A DNA stretch of 29,677 bases, taken from positions 1 to 29,677 of the forward strand of contig JAWWBL010000011.1 in the NCBI GenBank assembly GCA_033720975.1, in the 5' to 3' direction. This document shows, one piece after another, positions 15,697-24,227 of the stretch. The first letter of the stretch is position 1; every line of letters starts with the position of its first letter. This DNA comes from JAWWBL01 sp033720975. Lineage in GTDB: Bacteria > Actinomycetota > Acidimicrobiia > Spongiisociales > ZC4RG35. The notes under the pieces are model-generated. The model saw nothing but the letters and a program-made list of their open reading frames with translations, searched no databases and was not told the origin of the DNA. Both the position numbers and the translations under genes were made by a program.

Positions 15697-16098
15697 TCAG
15701 GGAAGATCTTCCGGACCGAAGCCGTGAGGTAGGAGGTCCTCAAGGGGGTGCTCACGCACCTCTGATCCCTCACCGGCGGTGACGATCACCTTCTTCACGC
15801 CGAACTCGGACATGATCTGACGACATCGCCCACACGGATAGGCATGGTCCGCCGATGTCGCGTCGATACAGGCGACGACGACCTTGTCTATCTGACGCAC
15901 GCCCTGGGAGACCGCAGTCGTGATGGCATTGGCTTCCGCGCACGTCCCCACGGGGTATGAGGCGTTCTCGACGTTGGCACCGGTGAAGATCTCGCCTTTG
16001 GCGCCGACGACCACCGAGCCCACCCGGAACCTCGAGTAGGGCGAGTATGAGCCTTCGGCTGCCCCGCGGGCCAGTGAAACGAGATCTGGAGAGTTCAC
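15697..16098 (-). CDS. cdd: Cytidine deaminase
   Basis: 133 residues, the homotetrameric small-Cdd size. It has zinc ligands Cys53 (CAEAN, with proton-shuttle Glu55), Cys89 and Cys92 (PCGRC), plus the substrate loop FxTGANVENASYP (NVEN binds the ribose). It deaminates cytidine and deoxycytidine to uridine and deoxyuridine, feeding Pdp and Upp. It is the last gene of the smc-ftsY operon: its ATG overlaps the ftsY stop by 4 bases. It converges on etfA with a 19-base gap, with no obvious hairpin terminator. Confidence 0.95.
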   Translation of the reverse strand: MNSPDLVSLARGAAEGSYSPYSRFRVGSVVVGAKGEIFTGANVENASYPVGTCAEANAITTAVSQGVRQIDKVVVACIDATSADHAYPCGRCRQIMSEFGVKKVIVTAGEGSEVREHPLEDLLPHGFGPEDLP

Positions 16099-17069
16099 GA
16101 CACACCCAGTAAAGCGTCGGCAAATCGATCCGGATCGAACGGAACCAGGTCGTCGATCCTCTCACCAACTCCCACGAACTTGACCGGCGTGCTCAGCTCC
16201 CTCTCGACGGCGAGGACGATCCCGCCCTTCGCTGTGCCGTCGAGCTTTGTGAGCACGATTCCGGTCACCGGTATGGCTCCGGCGAACTCCCGGACTTGGG
16301 TGAGCCCGTTCTGGCCCGCCGTTGCGTCCAACACCAGGAGAACCTCGTCCACGCCGCGCTCGCCACCGGCGACCCTGTGAATCTTCTCCAACTCGTCCAT
16401 CAGGTTCTTCTTTCCATGGAGACGACCGGCGGTATCCACGATGACGACGTCGATTCCTTGAGACCGAGCCGATTCAACCGCGTCGTAGGCCACCGAGGCT
16501 GGATCGGCACCCTCCGCCCCCACGACTACTCGTGTGGCGAGACGATCACCCCACGCTCTCAGCTGGTTGGCGGCGCCCGCCCTATATGTGTCGGCCGCGC
16601 CGAGCAAGACGCTCTTGCCTTGCGACATGAGGAGCCGTCCCAGCTTCGCAATTGTCGTCGTCTTGCCGGTTCCGTTCACACCGATCACGAGAATCACCGT
16701 CGGGGAGCTGCCGAGAACGAGGGCTCGGCTCCCCTCGAGAAACTCCGCTCGGATGGCTTCCCTCAGGGTCGCGATCGCCTCCTCCTCAGTCGCGGGCTCC
16801 CTTTCCCGAACCGAAGTCAGGACGCGCTCAGAGGTTGCAACCCCAACGTCCGCCGCCAGAAGTGTGTCGCCCAACTCGGCCCAAGCATCGTTGTCGACAG
16901 CCCGGCCGACCGCCCTCCTCACCGAAGCCGCGAATGAGGAAACCGCCCTTCCAAGGCCTGGCAGGCGCACTTCTGGCTCGTCGCTCGGACGCCTAAGGAA
17001 GCGAAGGGCGAGTACGACGCCGATTACCACGCCAAATAGCCAGAGCGCGATTACCGCAGGATTGTCCAT
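16095..17069 (-). CDS. ftsY: Signal recognition particle receptor FtsY
   Basis: 324 residues. An N-terminal hydrophobic segment (about 5-23, ALWLFGVVIGVVLALRF, then RR) anchors it to the membrane; the long acidic A-domain of proteobacterial FtsY is absent. The N domain spans about 40-115. The G domain has the P-loop GVNGTGKTT (130-138), DTYRAGA, DTAGR (212-216), TKLDG (274-278) and the closing GVGERIDDLVPFDP. It docks SRP-ribosome complexes at the translocon through reciprocal GTPase activation with Ffh. The ATG at 17069 has no ribosome site; TAGGTT ending 6 bases upstream overlaps the smc stop, suggesting an internal leaderless promoter in addition to operon read-through. Confidence 0.96.
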   Translation of the reverse strand: MDNPAVIALWLFGVVIGVVLALRFLRRPSDEPEVRLPGLGRAVSSFAASVRRAVGRAVDNDAWAELGDTLLAADVGVATSERVLTSVREREPATEEEAIATLREAIRAEFLEGSRALVLGSSPTVILVIGVNGTGKTTTIAKLGRLLMSQGKSVLLGAADTYRAGAANQLRAWGDRLATRVVVGAEGADPASVAYDAVESARSQGIDVVIVDTAGRLHGKKNLMDELEKIHRVAGGERGVDEVLLVLDATAGQNGLTQVREFAGAIPVTGIVLTKLDGTAKGGIVLAVERELSTPVKFVGVGERIDDLVPFDPDRFADALLGVS

Positions 17070-17075
17070 CCGGGA

Positions 17076-17081
17076 AACCTA
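17076..17081 (-). promoter_or_regulatory. Putative -10 box (TAGGTT) for ftsY, using the smc stop codon
   Basis: On the minus strand the smc stop TAG (17081-17079) is the first half of TAGGTT (17081-17076). Six bases follow before the ftsY ATG, the spacing of a leaderless start. No Shine-Dalgarno fits in the 9-base gap. Confidence 0.42.
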
Positions 17082-20000
17082 TGCGACCTGGGTGGCTACG
17101 ACTCCGGTCATGTCCTTGCGCACCGCCTGTGAGGAGCCCCCGGGTTCCATCGTCACACCGTATAGGACGTCGGCGGCCTCCATCGTCTGCTGTTGATGCG
17201 TGACGATGATCAGCTGGGCGCGAGACCGGAATTCGTCCACGATGCGAAGAAAGCGCCTCAGGTTCGTGTCATCAAGCGCAGCCTCGACCTCGTCGAGGAC
17301 GTAGAACGGGCTCGGCCGCGCTTCGAACACGGCAAAGAGGAAGGCTAGGGCCGCCAGGCTTCTCTCGCCTCCGGACAGCAGCGTCATCTGGCTCACTTTC
17401 TTGCCGAGTGGCTGGGCGTCGATGGAGACGCCTGACTCGGGATCGTCATGGTCGAGGAGGCGTATCTTTCCGCTACCACCGGGAAAAAGGACCTGGAAGT
17501 AGCGGTCAAACGACTGAGCGACTTCCTTGAAGGCGTCCTCAAACCGCCTTTCGATCTCAGCTTCCAGCGCCGCGATGACTTTGCGCAATTCGGCGCGTGA
17601 CGACTCGATGTCTGCCATCTGCTCGGAGAGGAAGCCATGACGCTCTTCGAGCTCCTTGTACTCCTCGGCCGCCAGGGGGTTGATCGGCCCCATACGTCGA
17701 AGCTGAGCGAGCTTTGTCTCCAACAGGCCCTCGAGGTCGGCATCTTCGGGGAGATCCGGACGAACGGCCCTCATCGCGTCGTCAACCCCGGAGTCTGCGT
17801 CACGCCGGATCGCCTCGACAACAGCTTCACGACGCAAGCGGATCTCCGTCGTCTGTACTTCAAGACGGCCAATCCGCTCCCGGGCCTCGATGAGCGCAGA
17901 TCGTCTCCTCTCGTGCTCGGCACGAACCTCATCGAGCGCAGCCATGGAGGCGTCGCGTGCCGTCCTGAGTCGCGACTGCCGCTCACGGAGCTCGCCGATT
18001 CTCCTCTCGATGGTGGCTGCTGCTCTCCGGGACAACTCGACGACCGCCTCCAGCGCTGCAGGGTTGTGTTTCCCCTGGGACCCGCCGTCCAGTCGAGCCA
18101 GATCGGCATCTATCCGAGCGAGCCTCTCCTCGAGTAGCTGCTTCCTCTGGGTTACCTCGCGGTGCTTGCCCTCGGCCTCGTGCCAGGCAGATCTAGCCAC
18201 TTCGCGCTCGGCTGCGAGTTGAACCCTCCGCGCCTCGAGCTGTTCCCAGGCACGCATTCGGGAAGCCTCCTCGCCTTCGAGCGCATGCAGCCGCTCGCGG
18301 AGGGCCAACACCTGGGCGTTGATTCCTTCCATCGAATAGGCGAGCGAGCTCTTCCTCTCGTCGAGCCTCTCTGTCTCGAGGTCTAACGCGGCGAGCTTCT
18401 CGCGTCTCCGACGCAAGGTCTCGGACAGGCCCGCCAGCTGTGCCTCTGCGGCTTCGAGCCCTTCGAGCTCGCGTCTCTCATCTTCACGTGCTCTCTCAAA
18501 GTCCCTGCGGGCAGAAGTGTGTATCGACTCCGCCCTCGCCAGCTCCGTTGAGGCATCTTCGGCGGCCAGCTGGGCGGCCTCCAGCATCGCGGGGCGGGCG
18601 CCATCGGGGTCTGCGGCACTGAAACCCGATGCCGTGATCAAGTCACCTTCCGGCGTCACCGCCCTGAGACTTGGGTTCTGCGCGATGAAGTCCCAACCGG
18701 ACTTCCAGCCCTCGACGACGACCACGTCTCCAAGGAGAGCTGCTGCGAGCTTCCGGTCGGCGCTCCCCCCCAGAAGATCGATGAGGGTATCGATCCCTGC
18801 CTGCCCTGCGAGGTGGCCGGCCTGGGGGACCGCATCGTCACGGCCGAACACGGCGTAGGCCGCGCCACTGCCCGACGCCTTCATCCCGTGGATCGCTCCC
18901 AACGCACTGTCGCGGCTGTCGAACGCCAGAGCGGCGGCCCAGGGTCCGAGCGCCGCTTCCGCGGCCAGCTCCAGACCTTCCGGCACATCGAGCCGGGACA
19001 GAAGGAGTCCGAGCGCACCCGGGGCGGCCTCGGCTGCAACGCGCGCAGCCGGGTCCCAGCTGTTCTCGAGCGCGGCAACCACTGCCTCTAGCCGTGCTCG
19101 AGCGGAGGCCTGTTCGAGACGGGCGACCGCGAGGCGCTCCTCGGCGTCCTCCCATTTCGCTTGCGCCCCTCTCCTCTGCTCGGTCGCCCGCTGGTAGGCG
19201 GTATGCATGAGCGAGAGCCCCTCATCTGCTGACTTGATCTCGTGGTTGACCTTGTCGATCTCAGCTTCTTCGTCGTTACGCAGCGAGGCGAGCACATCTG
19301 CCCGTCGCACTACGGCGGCGCGTTCTCTCTCGTCCCTCATGAGGGCCGACTCGAGGGCACTCAACTCGCCGCGAACGGCCGCAAGAGCGCCTTCGGGCGA
19401 GAGGCTTGCTTGCGTCGCCACGGCCCTTTCCTCGTCCTCCAGCAGGCGGAACCTCGTCTCCAGCGCTTCGACCCGACCCCGTTCGCTGTCAACCTCCTCC
19501 GCGATGGACGCCAGGTCGGCAGCGATCGAGCCTCGCTCGGCCTCGAGGTCGGTGACCCTCTCCACGGCCAGCTCTTTCCTGTCTGCGTAGGCACGCCCGC
19601 GTTCGTGCGCGACCGACCCGACCCGGCGGATTCGCTCGAGCGTGGTCTCGAGAAACGCTGCCGCCGATGTGTCACGATCCAAAGCCGAAGCAATTTCGCG
19701 GGTCTCCTCGGTGAGCGTGCTCAGCCTGGATTCCAACTCGCCGATCAGTTTGGAGTTCACCGCCGCCTCCTCCTCGAGACGGGATCGCTCCGATGTCGCG
19801 ATCGTCAGATCGCGGTCGTGCTGTCGCAGAGCCTCTCCGCCCAGATACAGGCTGAGCGCGGTGGCTTCGACGCGCACCCCGTCGTACCTCTCAGCGGCTC
19901 GAGCCTGACGTTTGAGCGGGCGCATCTGGCGTGTCAGCTCCCCGAGCAGATCCTCCAGACGGACCATGTCCTCGGCCGTGCGGTCGAGGCGCCTCTCAGC

Positions 20001-20528
20001 CCTCTCCTTGCGCCGCCGGTGTTTCAGGATGCCGGCGGCTTCCTCTATGACGGCCCGATGCTCCTCGGGAGACGCGTTGAGCACTTTGCCGATCTCTCCT
20101 TGACCGATGATCACGTGCTGGTGGCGGCCGACACCGGAATCGGACAGAAGGTCCTGAATGTCGAGAAGCCTGCAACCGACGCCATTCAGCTCGTAATCGC
20201 TGGATCCGTCCCTGTACAACCGGCGAGTTATGGATACCTCGTCCAGGTCGAGATCGATCTCTCGCTCTGCATTGTCGATCACGAGGGTCGCTTCTGCTCG
20301 ATTCAAGGAAGGGCGGGTCGCGGTTCCGGCGAAGATCACGTCTTCCATCTTGGGTGTGCGCAGGGACTTGGTTGATTGCGTGCCCAGCACCCAGGACAGG
20401 GCATCCACGAGGTTCGACTTCCCCGAGCCGTTGGGACCCACGATCACCGTCACACCCGGGCGGAACTCGAGACGAGTCCTGTCAGCGAAGCTCTTGAAAC
20501 CGACGAGCTTCAGTGATTTGAGATACAA
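17079..20528 (-). CDS. smc: Chromosome segregation protein SMC
   Basis: 1149 residues from the chosen start. The N-terminal head begins MYLKSLKLVGFKSFADRT and has Walker A GPNGSGKS (31-38). Long heptad-rich coiled-coil arms surround a hinge (about 500-640, PGALGLLLSRLDVPEGL onwards). The C-terminal head has signature LLSGGERS (about 1050) and Walker B YVLDEVEAALDD (about 1075). SMC dimerises at the hinge and with ScpAB organises and segregates origins. TTG 20528 was preferred because SMC proteins normally begin at this residue, AGGTGG lies 7 bases upstream, and a TAGCCT -10 box (20577-20572) would start transcription downstream of the alternative TTG at 20582 (1167 aa). It is followed after 9 bases by ftsY. 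Confidence 0.95.
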   Translation of the reverse strand: MYLKSLKLVGFKSFADRTRLEFRPGVTVIVGPNGSGKSNLVDALSWVLGTQSTKSLRTPKMEDVIFAGTATRPSLNRAEATLVIDNAEREIDLDLDEVSITRRLYRDGSSDYELNGVGCRLLDIQDLLSDSGVGRHQHVIIGQGEIGKVLNASPEEHRAVIEEAAGILKHRRRKERAERRLDRTAEDMVRLEDLLGELTRQMRPLKRQARAAERYDGVRVEATALSLYLGGEALRQHDRDLTIATSERSRLEEEAAVNSKLIGELESRLSTLTEETREIASALDRDTSAAAFLETTLERIRRVGSVAHERGRAYADRKELAVERVTDLEAERGSIAADLASIAEEVDSERGRVEALETRFRLLEDEERAVATQASLSPEGALAAVRGELSALESALMRDERERAAVVRRADVLASLRNDEEAEIDKVNHEIKSADEGLSLMHTAYQRATEQRRGAQAKWEDAEERLAVARLEQASARARLEAVVAALENSWDPAARVAAEAAPGALGLLLSRLDVPEGLELAAEAALGPWAAALAFDSRDSALGAIHGMKASGSGAAYAVFGRDDAVPQAGHLAGQAGIDTLIDLLGGSADRKLAAALLGDVVVVEGWKSGWDFIAQNPSLRAVTPEGDLITASGFSAADPDGARPAMLEAAQLAAEDASTELARAESIHTSARRDFERAREDERRELEGLEAAEAQLAGLSETLRRRREKLAALDLETERLDERKSSLAYSMEGINAQVLALRERLHALEGEEASRMRAWEQLEARRVQLAAEREVARSAWHEAEGKHREVTQRKQLLEERLARIDADLARLDGGSQGKHNPAALEAVVELSRRAAATIERRIGELRERQSRLRTARDASMAALDEVRAEHERRRSALIEARERIGRLEVQTTEIRLRREAVVEAIRRDADSGVDDAMRAVRPDLPEDADLEGLLETKLAQLRRMGPINPLAAEEYKELEERHGFLSEQMADIESSRAELRKVIAALEAEIERRFEDAFKEVAQSFDRYFQVLFPGGSGKIRLLDHDDPESGVSIDAQPLGKKVSQMTLLSGGERSLAALAFLFAVFEARPSPFYVLDEVEAALDDTNLRRFLRIVDEFRSRAQLIIVTHQQQTMEAADVLYGVTMEPGGSSQAVRKDMTGVVATQVA

Positions 20529-20571
20529 GGCTTTTCCACCTGGCAGAGGGACACGACTGTTATTGGCGATC

Positions 20572-20577
20572 AGGCTA
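20572..20577 (-). promoter_or_regulatory. Putative -10 box (TAGCCT) for smc
   Basis: TAGCCT on the minus strand in the 85-base acyP-smc gap. The expected transcription start near 20565 gives a leader of about 37 bases with AGGTGG before TTG 20528. This supports the shorter smc start. Confidence 0.38.
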
Positions 20578-20613
20578 AACAAAAACCCTTGATATCCAGG
20601 TCTTTCGCGCCAC

Positions 20614-20907
20614 TCACTCTCCGGCAGGGCCCGGTTGGATGTAGAAGTCGGCGATCGTGTCGTCCACGTCGCTCATTTCTGTCTCCACACCGGTTACCGT
20701 CGCCCCTTCTGGGCCCAGCCATGCCCACTCGATGAGCCGTTCGACAGCATCAGCCTCACCTTGCGCGCGAATGGCGACGCTCCCATCGGCCAGGTTGCGA
20801 ACCCAGCCCACGAGCCCCAACGACCTGGCGACCGAGCGACAAGACTGGCGGTAGTAGACCCCCTGGACGCGGCCGCTCACCCGGATCGAAACGGACCGCT
20901 TACTCAT
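20614..20907 (-). CDS. acyP: Acylphosphatase
   Basis: 97 residues, normal for the family. The catalytic Arg20 (GRVQGVYYR) and Asn38 (GWVRNLADGSV) are both present, in the ferredoxin-like fold that hydrolyses carboxyl-phosphate bonds such as acetyl phosphate. The frame is open to 20988, but homology starts at MSKRSVSIRVSGRV and the ATG at 20907 overlaps the mutM stop by 4 bases (ATGA), so this start is secure. A mutM-acyP-smc order is common in actinobacteria; the functional reason is not known. Confidence 0.93.
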   Translation of the reverse strand: MSKRSVSIRVSGRVQGVYYRQSCRSVARSLGLVGWVRNLADGSVAIRAQGEADAVERLIEWAWLGPEGATVTGVETEMSDVDDTIADFYIQPGPAGE

Positions 20908-21737
20908 CGCCGCTGGCACACAGGGCAGAAGTGCGAAGAGCGTGACCTGATGACCAAGCGCTCGATCGGTGTCGAACACACCGGACACGGCTGGCCGGTA
21001 CGCCCGTAGACATCGAGCCGGGACATGTTCTCACCGGCCCGTCCGTCCGGGAGCAGATAGGAGAGGTCATCGAGTGTGGTCCCGCCGTTGTCGATCGCTT
21101 GCCTGAGGACCTCGGCGATCGCGGAGACCAGGCGGCCCAACTCGACCCTGTCGAGGGCTCCACCGGGAGTCAAGGGATGAATCCCAGCCCGATGCAGGGC
21201 CTCGTCGGCATAGATGTTGCCGAGCCCCGAGACCGGCCCTTGGTCCAGCAATAGCGCCTTGATGGGAGCTGTCCGGCCCGCTAGAGCATCTGCGAGCTGC
21301 GAAGGCGTAGGCGGGCTGGTCCAGGCGTCCGGACCGAGCCGTGCCAGGGAGGACGCTCCGATCTCGTCCTCATCGACGACCGATACGAAACCAAAGGTTC
21401 GCGGGTCAACGAATCGGATCTCGGCACCGTCATCGAGCACAGCCCGGAAGTGTGTGTGTGGCTCCACCGGAGCGGTCGGAATATCGATCGAGAAACGTCC
21501 CGACATTCCCAGGTGGGCCACGAGTCGGTGCCCATCGTCGAGAGGAGCGACGATGAACTTGCCGTGTCGGCCGACCGAGAGAACTTTGCGTCCCTCCAGT
21601 CTCCGGACGACTTCCTCCGGAGATGCGTTGTGCCTCGAAGTGCGGGGATGCGTGATCACAGCAGAGACCATCCGTCTCCCTTCCAAGGCACTTTCGAGAT
21701 GTCTGCGGGTTATCTCCACTTCGGGAAGCTCGGGCAA
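20904..21737 (-). CDS. mutM: Formamidopyrimidine-DNA glycosylase (Fpg/MutM)
   Basis: 277 residues. It removes 8-oxoguanine and formamidopyrimidines from DNA and nicks the strand by beta,delta-elimination. It starts PELPEVE after the initiator Met, so the nucleophile Pro2 and Glu3 are correctly placed; Lys60 (GRHGKF) contacts phosphate; the C-terminal zinc finger uses Cys251, Cys254, Cys271 and Cys274. The TTG start at 21737 is fixed by the requirement for Pro2 at the N-terminus; the frame upstream (to 21827) would bury it and destroy activity. GGAG lies about 6 bases upstream. It opens the mutM-acyP operon, divergent from a membrane-protein gene. Confidence 0.96.
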   Translation of the reverse strand: MPELPEVEITRRHLESALEGRRMVSAVITHPRTSRHNASPEEVVRRLEGRKVLSVGRHGKFIVAPLDDGHRLVAHLGMSGRFSIDIPTAPVEPHTHFRAVLDDGAEIRFVDPRTFGFVSVVDEDEIGASSLARLGPDAWTSPPTPSQLADALAGRTAPIKALLLDQGPVSGLGNIYADEALHRAGIHPLTPGGALDRVELGRLVSAIAEVLRQAIDNGGTTLDDLSYLLPDGRAGENMSRLDVYGRTGQPCPVCSTPIERLVIRSRSSHFCPVCQRR

Positions 21738-21759
21738 AGGGCTCTCCAGGATCGGTCGG

Positions 21760-21766
21760 TACGGTA
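21760..21766. promoter_or_regulatory. Symmetrical bidirectional -10 element (TACGGTA)
   Basis: TACGGTA contains TACGGT on the plus strand (21760-21765) and TACCGT on the minus strand (21766-21761), offset by one base. The plus hexamer ends 10 bases before the ATG at 21776; the minus one gives a leader of about 17 bases with GGAG before the mutM TTG. The two divergent genes would therefore share one melted -10 region. Called by eye. Confidence 0.42.
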
Positions 21767-21775
21767 ACCGCCGCC

Positions 21776-22600
21776 ATGTACTCGCATCCCAAGAGCCCCT
21801 CGGGTGTGCTGACCGATTCGATGACAATCCTCGCCCGGTCCTGGCGGAGGCTGACCACTCTGGGCCTTCTGGTCATGGTGCCGATCGGAACCGCCACACT
21901 GCTGTTTCTCGAGGCCGTCGCCCCTGATGGCCCTCTGGTCCTCCCCATAGAGCCTCAAGGGCCAGCTCGAGACGGAGGCGAGGTTTTCGGGCGTCTTGCC
22001 CTGACCGCGGCCATCGCCCTACTCGCTCATCTCGGGGGATCTCTCTTCGTGCTGAGCGGCACGCATTTGATCGTCGTCTCAGATTCGACTGGTAAGCCGA
22101 AATCCTTGGCTGAGGTCATGTCTTCGACCGGCCGGCGTTACCCCGCGGCCCTGGCCGCAACACTCATCGCCTCGGCTCCGGTAGCCGGGTGCATCTTCGC
22201 CGGTCTAATGGTGGACAACCCTTTGGTCTCCATTCCCCTGTACGGCGCTGCCGTCTGGCTCGGAGTATCAGCGTCCATGACCATCGCGTCGCTGGTGATC
22301 GAAAAGCTGACCCCGGTTGCGGCCGTGAAGAGGAGTTACAGACTGGTGCGCGGGAGGCGAGGACAAACATTCGCCTTCCTCGGAGTCACCGGGGCTCTTG
22401 CCGCGGTTGCGATCCTTCTGATCCAGCTTGTGGCCACCCCGTTGGTTGCTCTTGGGTATAGAGATCCTGTCCTGATTGTGACGGCAGTCCTCGGAGTGCT
22501 GTTCCAGGGCGTGTTGATCGGATCCCTCGGCGCGCCGATAACCGCCTGGTACCTCGATCTGACAGCGCGGGCACCGCGTCCTTCTAGCGCTGATTCTTGA
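21776..22600 (+). CDS. Polytopic membrane protein of unknown function
   Basis: 274 residues with about six hydrophobic stretches (around 27-47, 71-95, 124-145, 152-175, 196-222 and 228-252). The segment AAVKRSYRLVRGRRGQTFAFLGVTGAL, between the fourth and fifth helices, resembles the repeated helix pairs of glycerophosphodiester phosphodiesterase membrane-domain-like proteins, often annotated DUF7847 or 'membrane protein'. No catalytic motif is visible, so function is open. It is the only plus-strand gene between 15678 and 28776, wedged between rnc and mutM, and overlaps the rnc 3' end by 17 bases. There is no ribosome site; it is probably expressed from the shared promoter at 21760-21766 with a near-leaderless mRNA. 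Confidence 0.78.
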   Translation: MYSHPKSPSGVLTDSMTILARSWRRLTTLGLLVMVPIGTATLLFLEAVAPDGPLVLPIEPQGPARDGGEVFGRLALTAAIALLAHLGGSLFVLSGTHLIVVSDSTGKPKSLAEVMSSTGRRYPAALAATLIASAPVAGCIFAGLMVDNPLVSIPLYGAAVWLGVSASMTIASLVIEKLTPVAAVKRSYRLVRGRRGQTFAFLGVTGALAAVAILLIQLVATPLVALGYRDPVLIVTAVLGVLFQGVLIGSLGAPITAWYLDLTARAPRPSSADS

Positions 22601-23255
22601 GGGATTCCAGTGCCCGACCCGCGGCCGCCTGCTCGGCCTCTTTCTTCGAGCTTCCCTCACCCGAGCCGACAACTGTCCCTTCGACGGAAACGGTCGCGGT
22701 GAAATGGCGATCGTGGTCCGGCCCCGTACCCACGGTCTCGTAGGCCGGTCTTCGGCCATCACGGGCGAGAACCTCCTGCAGTCGGGTCTTGTAGTCCCTG
22801 ACCCCAGGCTGTCTTGCACGCTCGGCGACACGCTCCTCCCAGAAGTCGAGGATCATGCGGCGTGCCGCCTCGATCCCGGCATCCAGGTACACCGCGCCGA
22901 TGATCGCCTCCACCGTGTCGGCGAGTATCGAAGCCTTCTCGCGGCCCCCACTCCGCTCTTCCCCTGGAGCGAGGTCGATGTGCGACCCGACGTCGAGTGA
23001 TCGTGCGACCTCGGCCAGGGTGGGCCTGCTCACCACCGCGGCTCGCACCTTGGCCATTTGCCCTTCCGCCAGCTGGGGATACTTCTCGTAGAGCAGATCG
23101 GTGATGATCAATTGCAGCACCGCATCACCGAGGAATTCCAACCTCTCATTGTCATTCCTCGAAGGGTCGTCTGCGCTCACCGATCGGTGAGTCAGTGCAA
23201 GCCGGAGCAACTCGGGGCTCTGAAACCGGTGCCCGACCCTGGCTTCGAGACTCAT
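22584..23255 (-). CDS. rnc: Ribonuclease III
   Basis: 223 residues. The endonuclease domain has the signature NERLEFLGDAVL (36-47) with Glu37, Glu40 and Asp44, plus the second metal pair Asp112/Glu115 in ADTVEAIIGA. The C-terminal dsRNA-binding domain ends SSKKEAEQAAAGRALESL. It cuts double-stranded RNA in rRNA precursor processing and mRNA decay. The ATG overlaps the plsX stop by 4 bases. It is the last gene of the recG-to-rnc operon; the 3' end runs 17 bases into the convergent membrane-protein gene, whose transcript it could pair with and cut, though that is speculation. Confidence 0.96.
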   Translation of the reverse strand: MSLEARVGHRFQSPELLRLALTHRSVSADDPSRNDNERLEFLGDAVLQLIITDLLYEKYPQLAEGQMAKVRAAVVSRPTLAEVARSLDVGSHIDLAPGEERSGGREKASILADTVEAIIGAVYLDAGIEAARRMILDFWEERVAERARQPGVRDYKTRLQEVLARDGRRPAYETVGTGPDHDRHFTATVSVEGTVVGSGEGSSKKEAEQAAAGRALESLKNQR

Positions 23256-24223
23256 ACGCCGAGTTCGGCGGCGAGTCGCCCCGGGAGACCTCCATCGGCG
23301 GCCTCCGATGCCATCACCAGAGCATTGGCGATGCCGGCCCGCGACGACGATCCGTGACAGATGATCACCACCGACTTCACCCCGAGGAGGTGAGCGCCGC
23401 CATAGGTCTCATGATCGAGGAGGGCTCTCACGTCGGCAACGGCGTTCAAGGCAATGCTTCGGGCGTCGTCGGGCAGAGCTGCGAGTGAGTCAGCGATGTA
23501 ACCGGCGACGAGCCGAGCGGTCCCCTCCGTCGTCTTGAGAAAGACGTTCCCGGTGAAGCCGTCGGTGACTATCACATCGGCTTTGTCGTGAGCTATGTCT
23601 GTGCCTTCGAGGTTCCCGATGAAATTCAGCGGTGCCGCCTCCAACAAGACGTATGCGGCTTTCTCGAGATCCCGGCCCTTGCCCTTCTCCTCACCTATGG
23701 AAAGGAGGCCTACCCTGGGATCGCTGACCGACAGCAGCACCTGCGCGGCCACGGCCCCCATCACCCCGAACTGTGCTAGCTGTTCCGGTTTCACCTCGAC
23801 GTTGGCTCCGGCGTCGAGCACGAGAGTCGGACTCCCCATGGTTGGGAACACGGTGGCTATCGCAGGACGAGAGAGACCCTTCAGCCGTCCGATGACGATG
23901 GCGGCCGCCGCCATGGCCGCACCTGTCGATCCGGCGGACACGAGCCCATCCGCCTCGCCTTTGGACACCATCTGCGCCGCGACGGCGATCGACGATCCAG
24001 GCTTGTCCCTGAGGGCGCTCGCCGGATCATCTCCCATGCCGATGACTTCGGGCGCGTTGACGATCTCGGCAGCGATGTCATAGCCGGAGAGCTCGGAGCG
24101 GAGAGTCGGCTCGTCGCCAACGAGCACCACGTCGATCCCCCGCCGGAGGGCCTCGACGGCACCGGCAACCGTTTCGGTCGGGGCGTGGTCGCCCCCCATT
24201 GCGTCGAGGGCGATGCGGGCCAC
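23252..24223 (-). CDS. plsX: Phosphate acyltransferase PlsX
   Basis: 323 residues. It begins IALDAMGGDHAP, diagnostic of PlsX, and has VSAGSTGAAMAAA, VLDAGAN and VTDGFTGNVFLKTTEG, all conserved. It makes acyl-phosphate from acyl-ACP for PlsY, the first step of phospholipid synthesis at the membrane surface. The start is GTG, 4 bases after the rpmF stop, with no strong Shine-Dalgarno, so translation probably depends on rpmF. The rpmF-plsX pairing is widespread in bacteria. Confidence 0.95.
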   Translation of the reverse strand: MARIALDAMGGDHAPTETVAGAVEALRRGIDVVLVGDEPTLRSELSGYDIAAEIVNAPEVIGMGDDPASALRDKPGSSIAVAAQMVSKGEADGLVSAGSTGAAMAAAAIVIGRLKGLSRPAIATVFPTMGSPTLVLDAGANVEVKPEQLAQFGVMGAVAAQVLLSVSDPRVGLLSIGEEKGKGRDLEKAAYVLLEAAPLNFIGNLEGTDIAHDKADVIVTDGFTGNVFLKTTEGTARLVAGYIADSLAALPDDARSIALNAVADVRALLDHETYGGAHLLGVKSVVIICHGSSSRAGIANALVMASEAADGGLPGRLAAELGV

Positions 24224-24227
24224 GGGT

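Noticed and set aside
15701..15712. 12-base perfect palindrome GGAAGATCTTCC in the cdd 3' end
   Set aside because: It lies within coding sequence, has no loop and no T-run, so I do not call it a terminator or operator; one such palindrome can arise by chance.
19242..20375. 377-residue open frame on the plus strand inside smc
   Set aside because: It is antisense to the N-terminal part of SMC, whose protein is clearly conserved; a long opposite frame is expected from GC-rich codon use. No family motif seen.
20529..20582. Upstream TTG (20582) for smc
   Set aside because: The additional 18 residues have no SMC counterpart and the putative promoter would start downstream of it.
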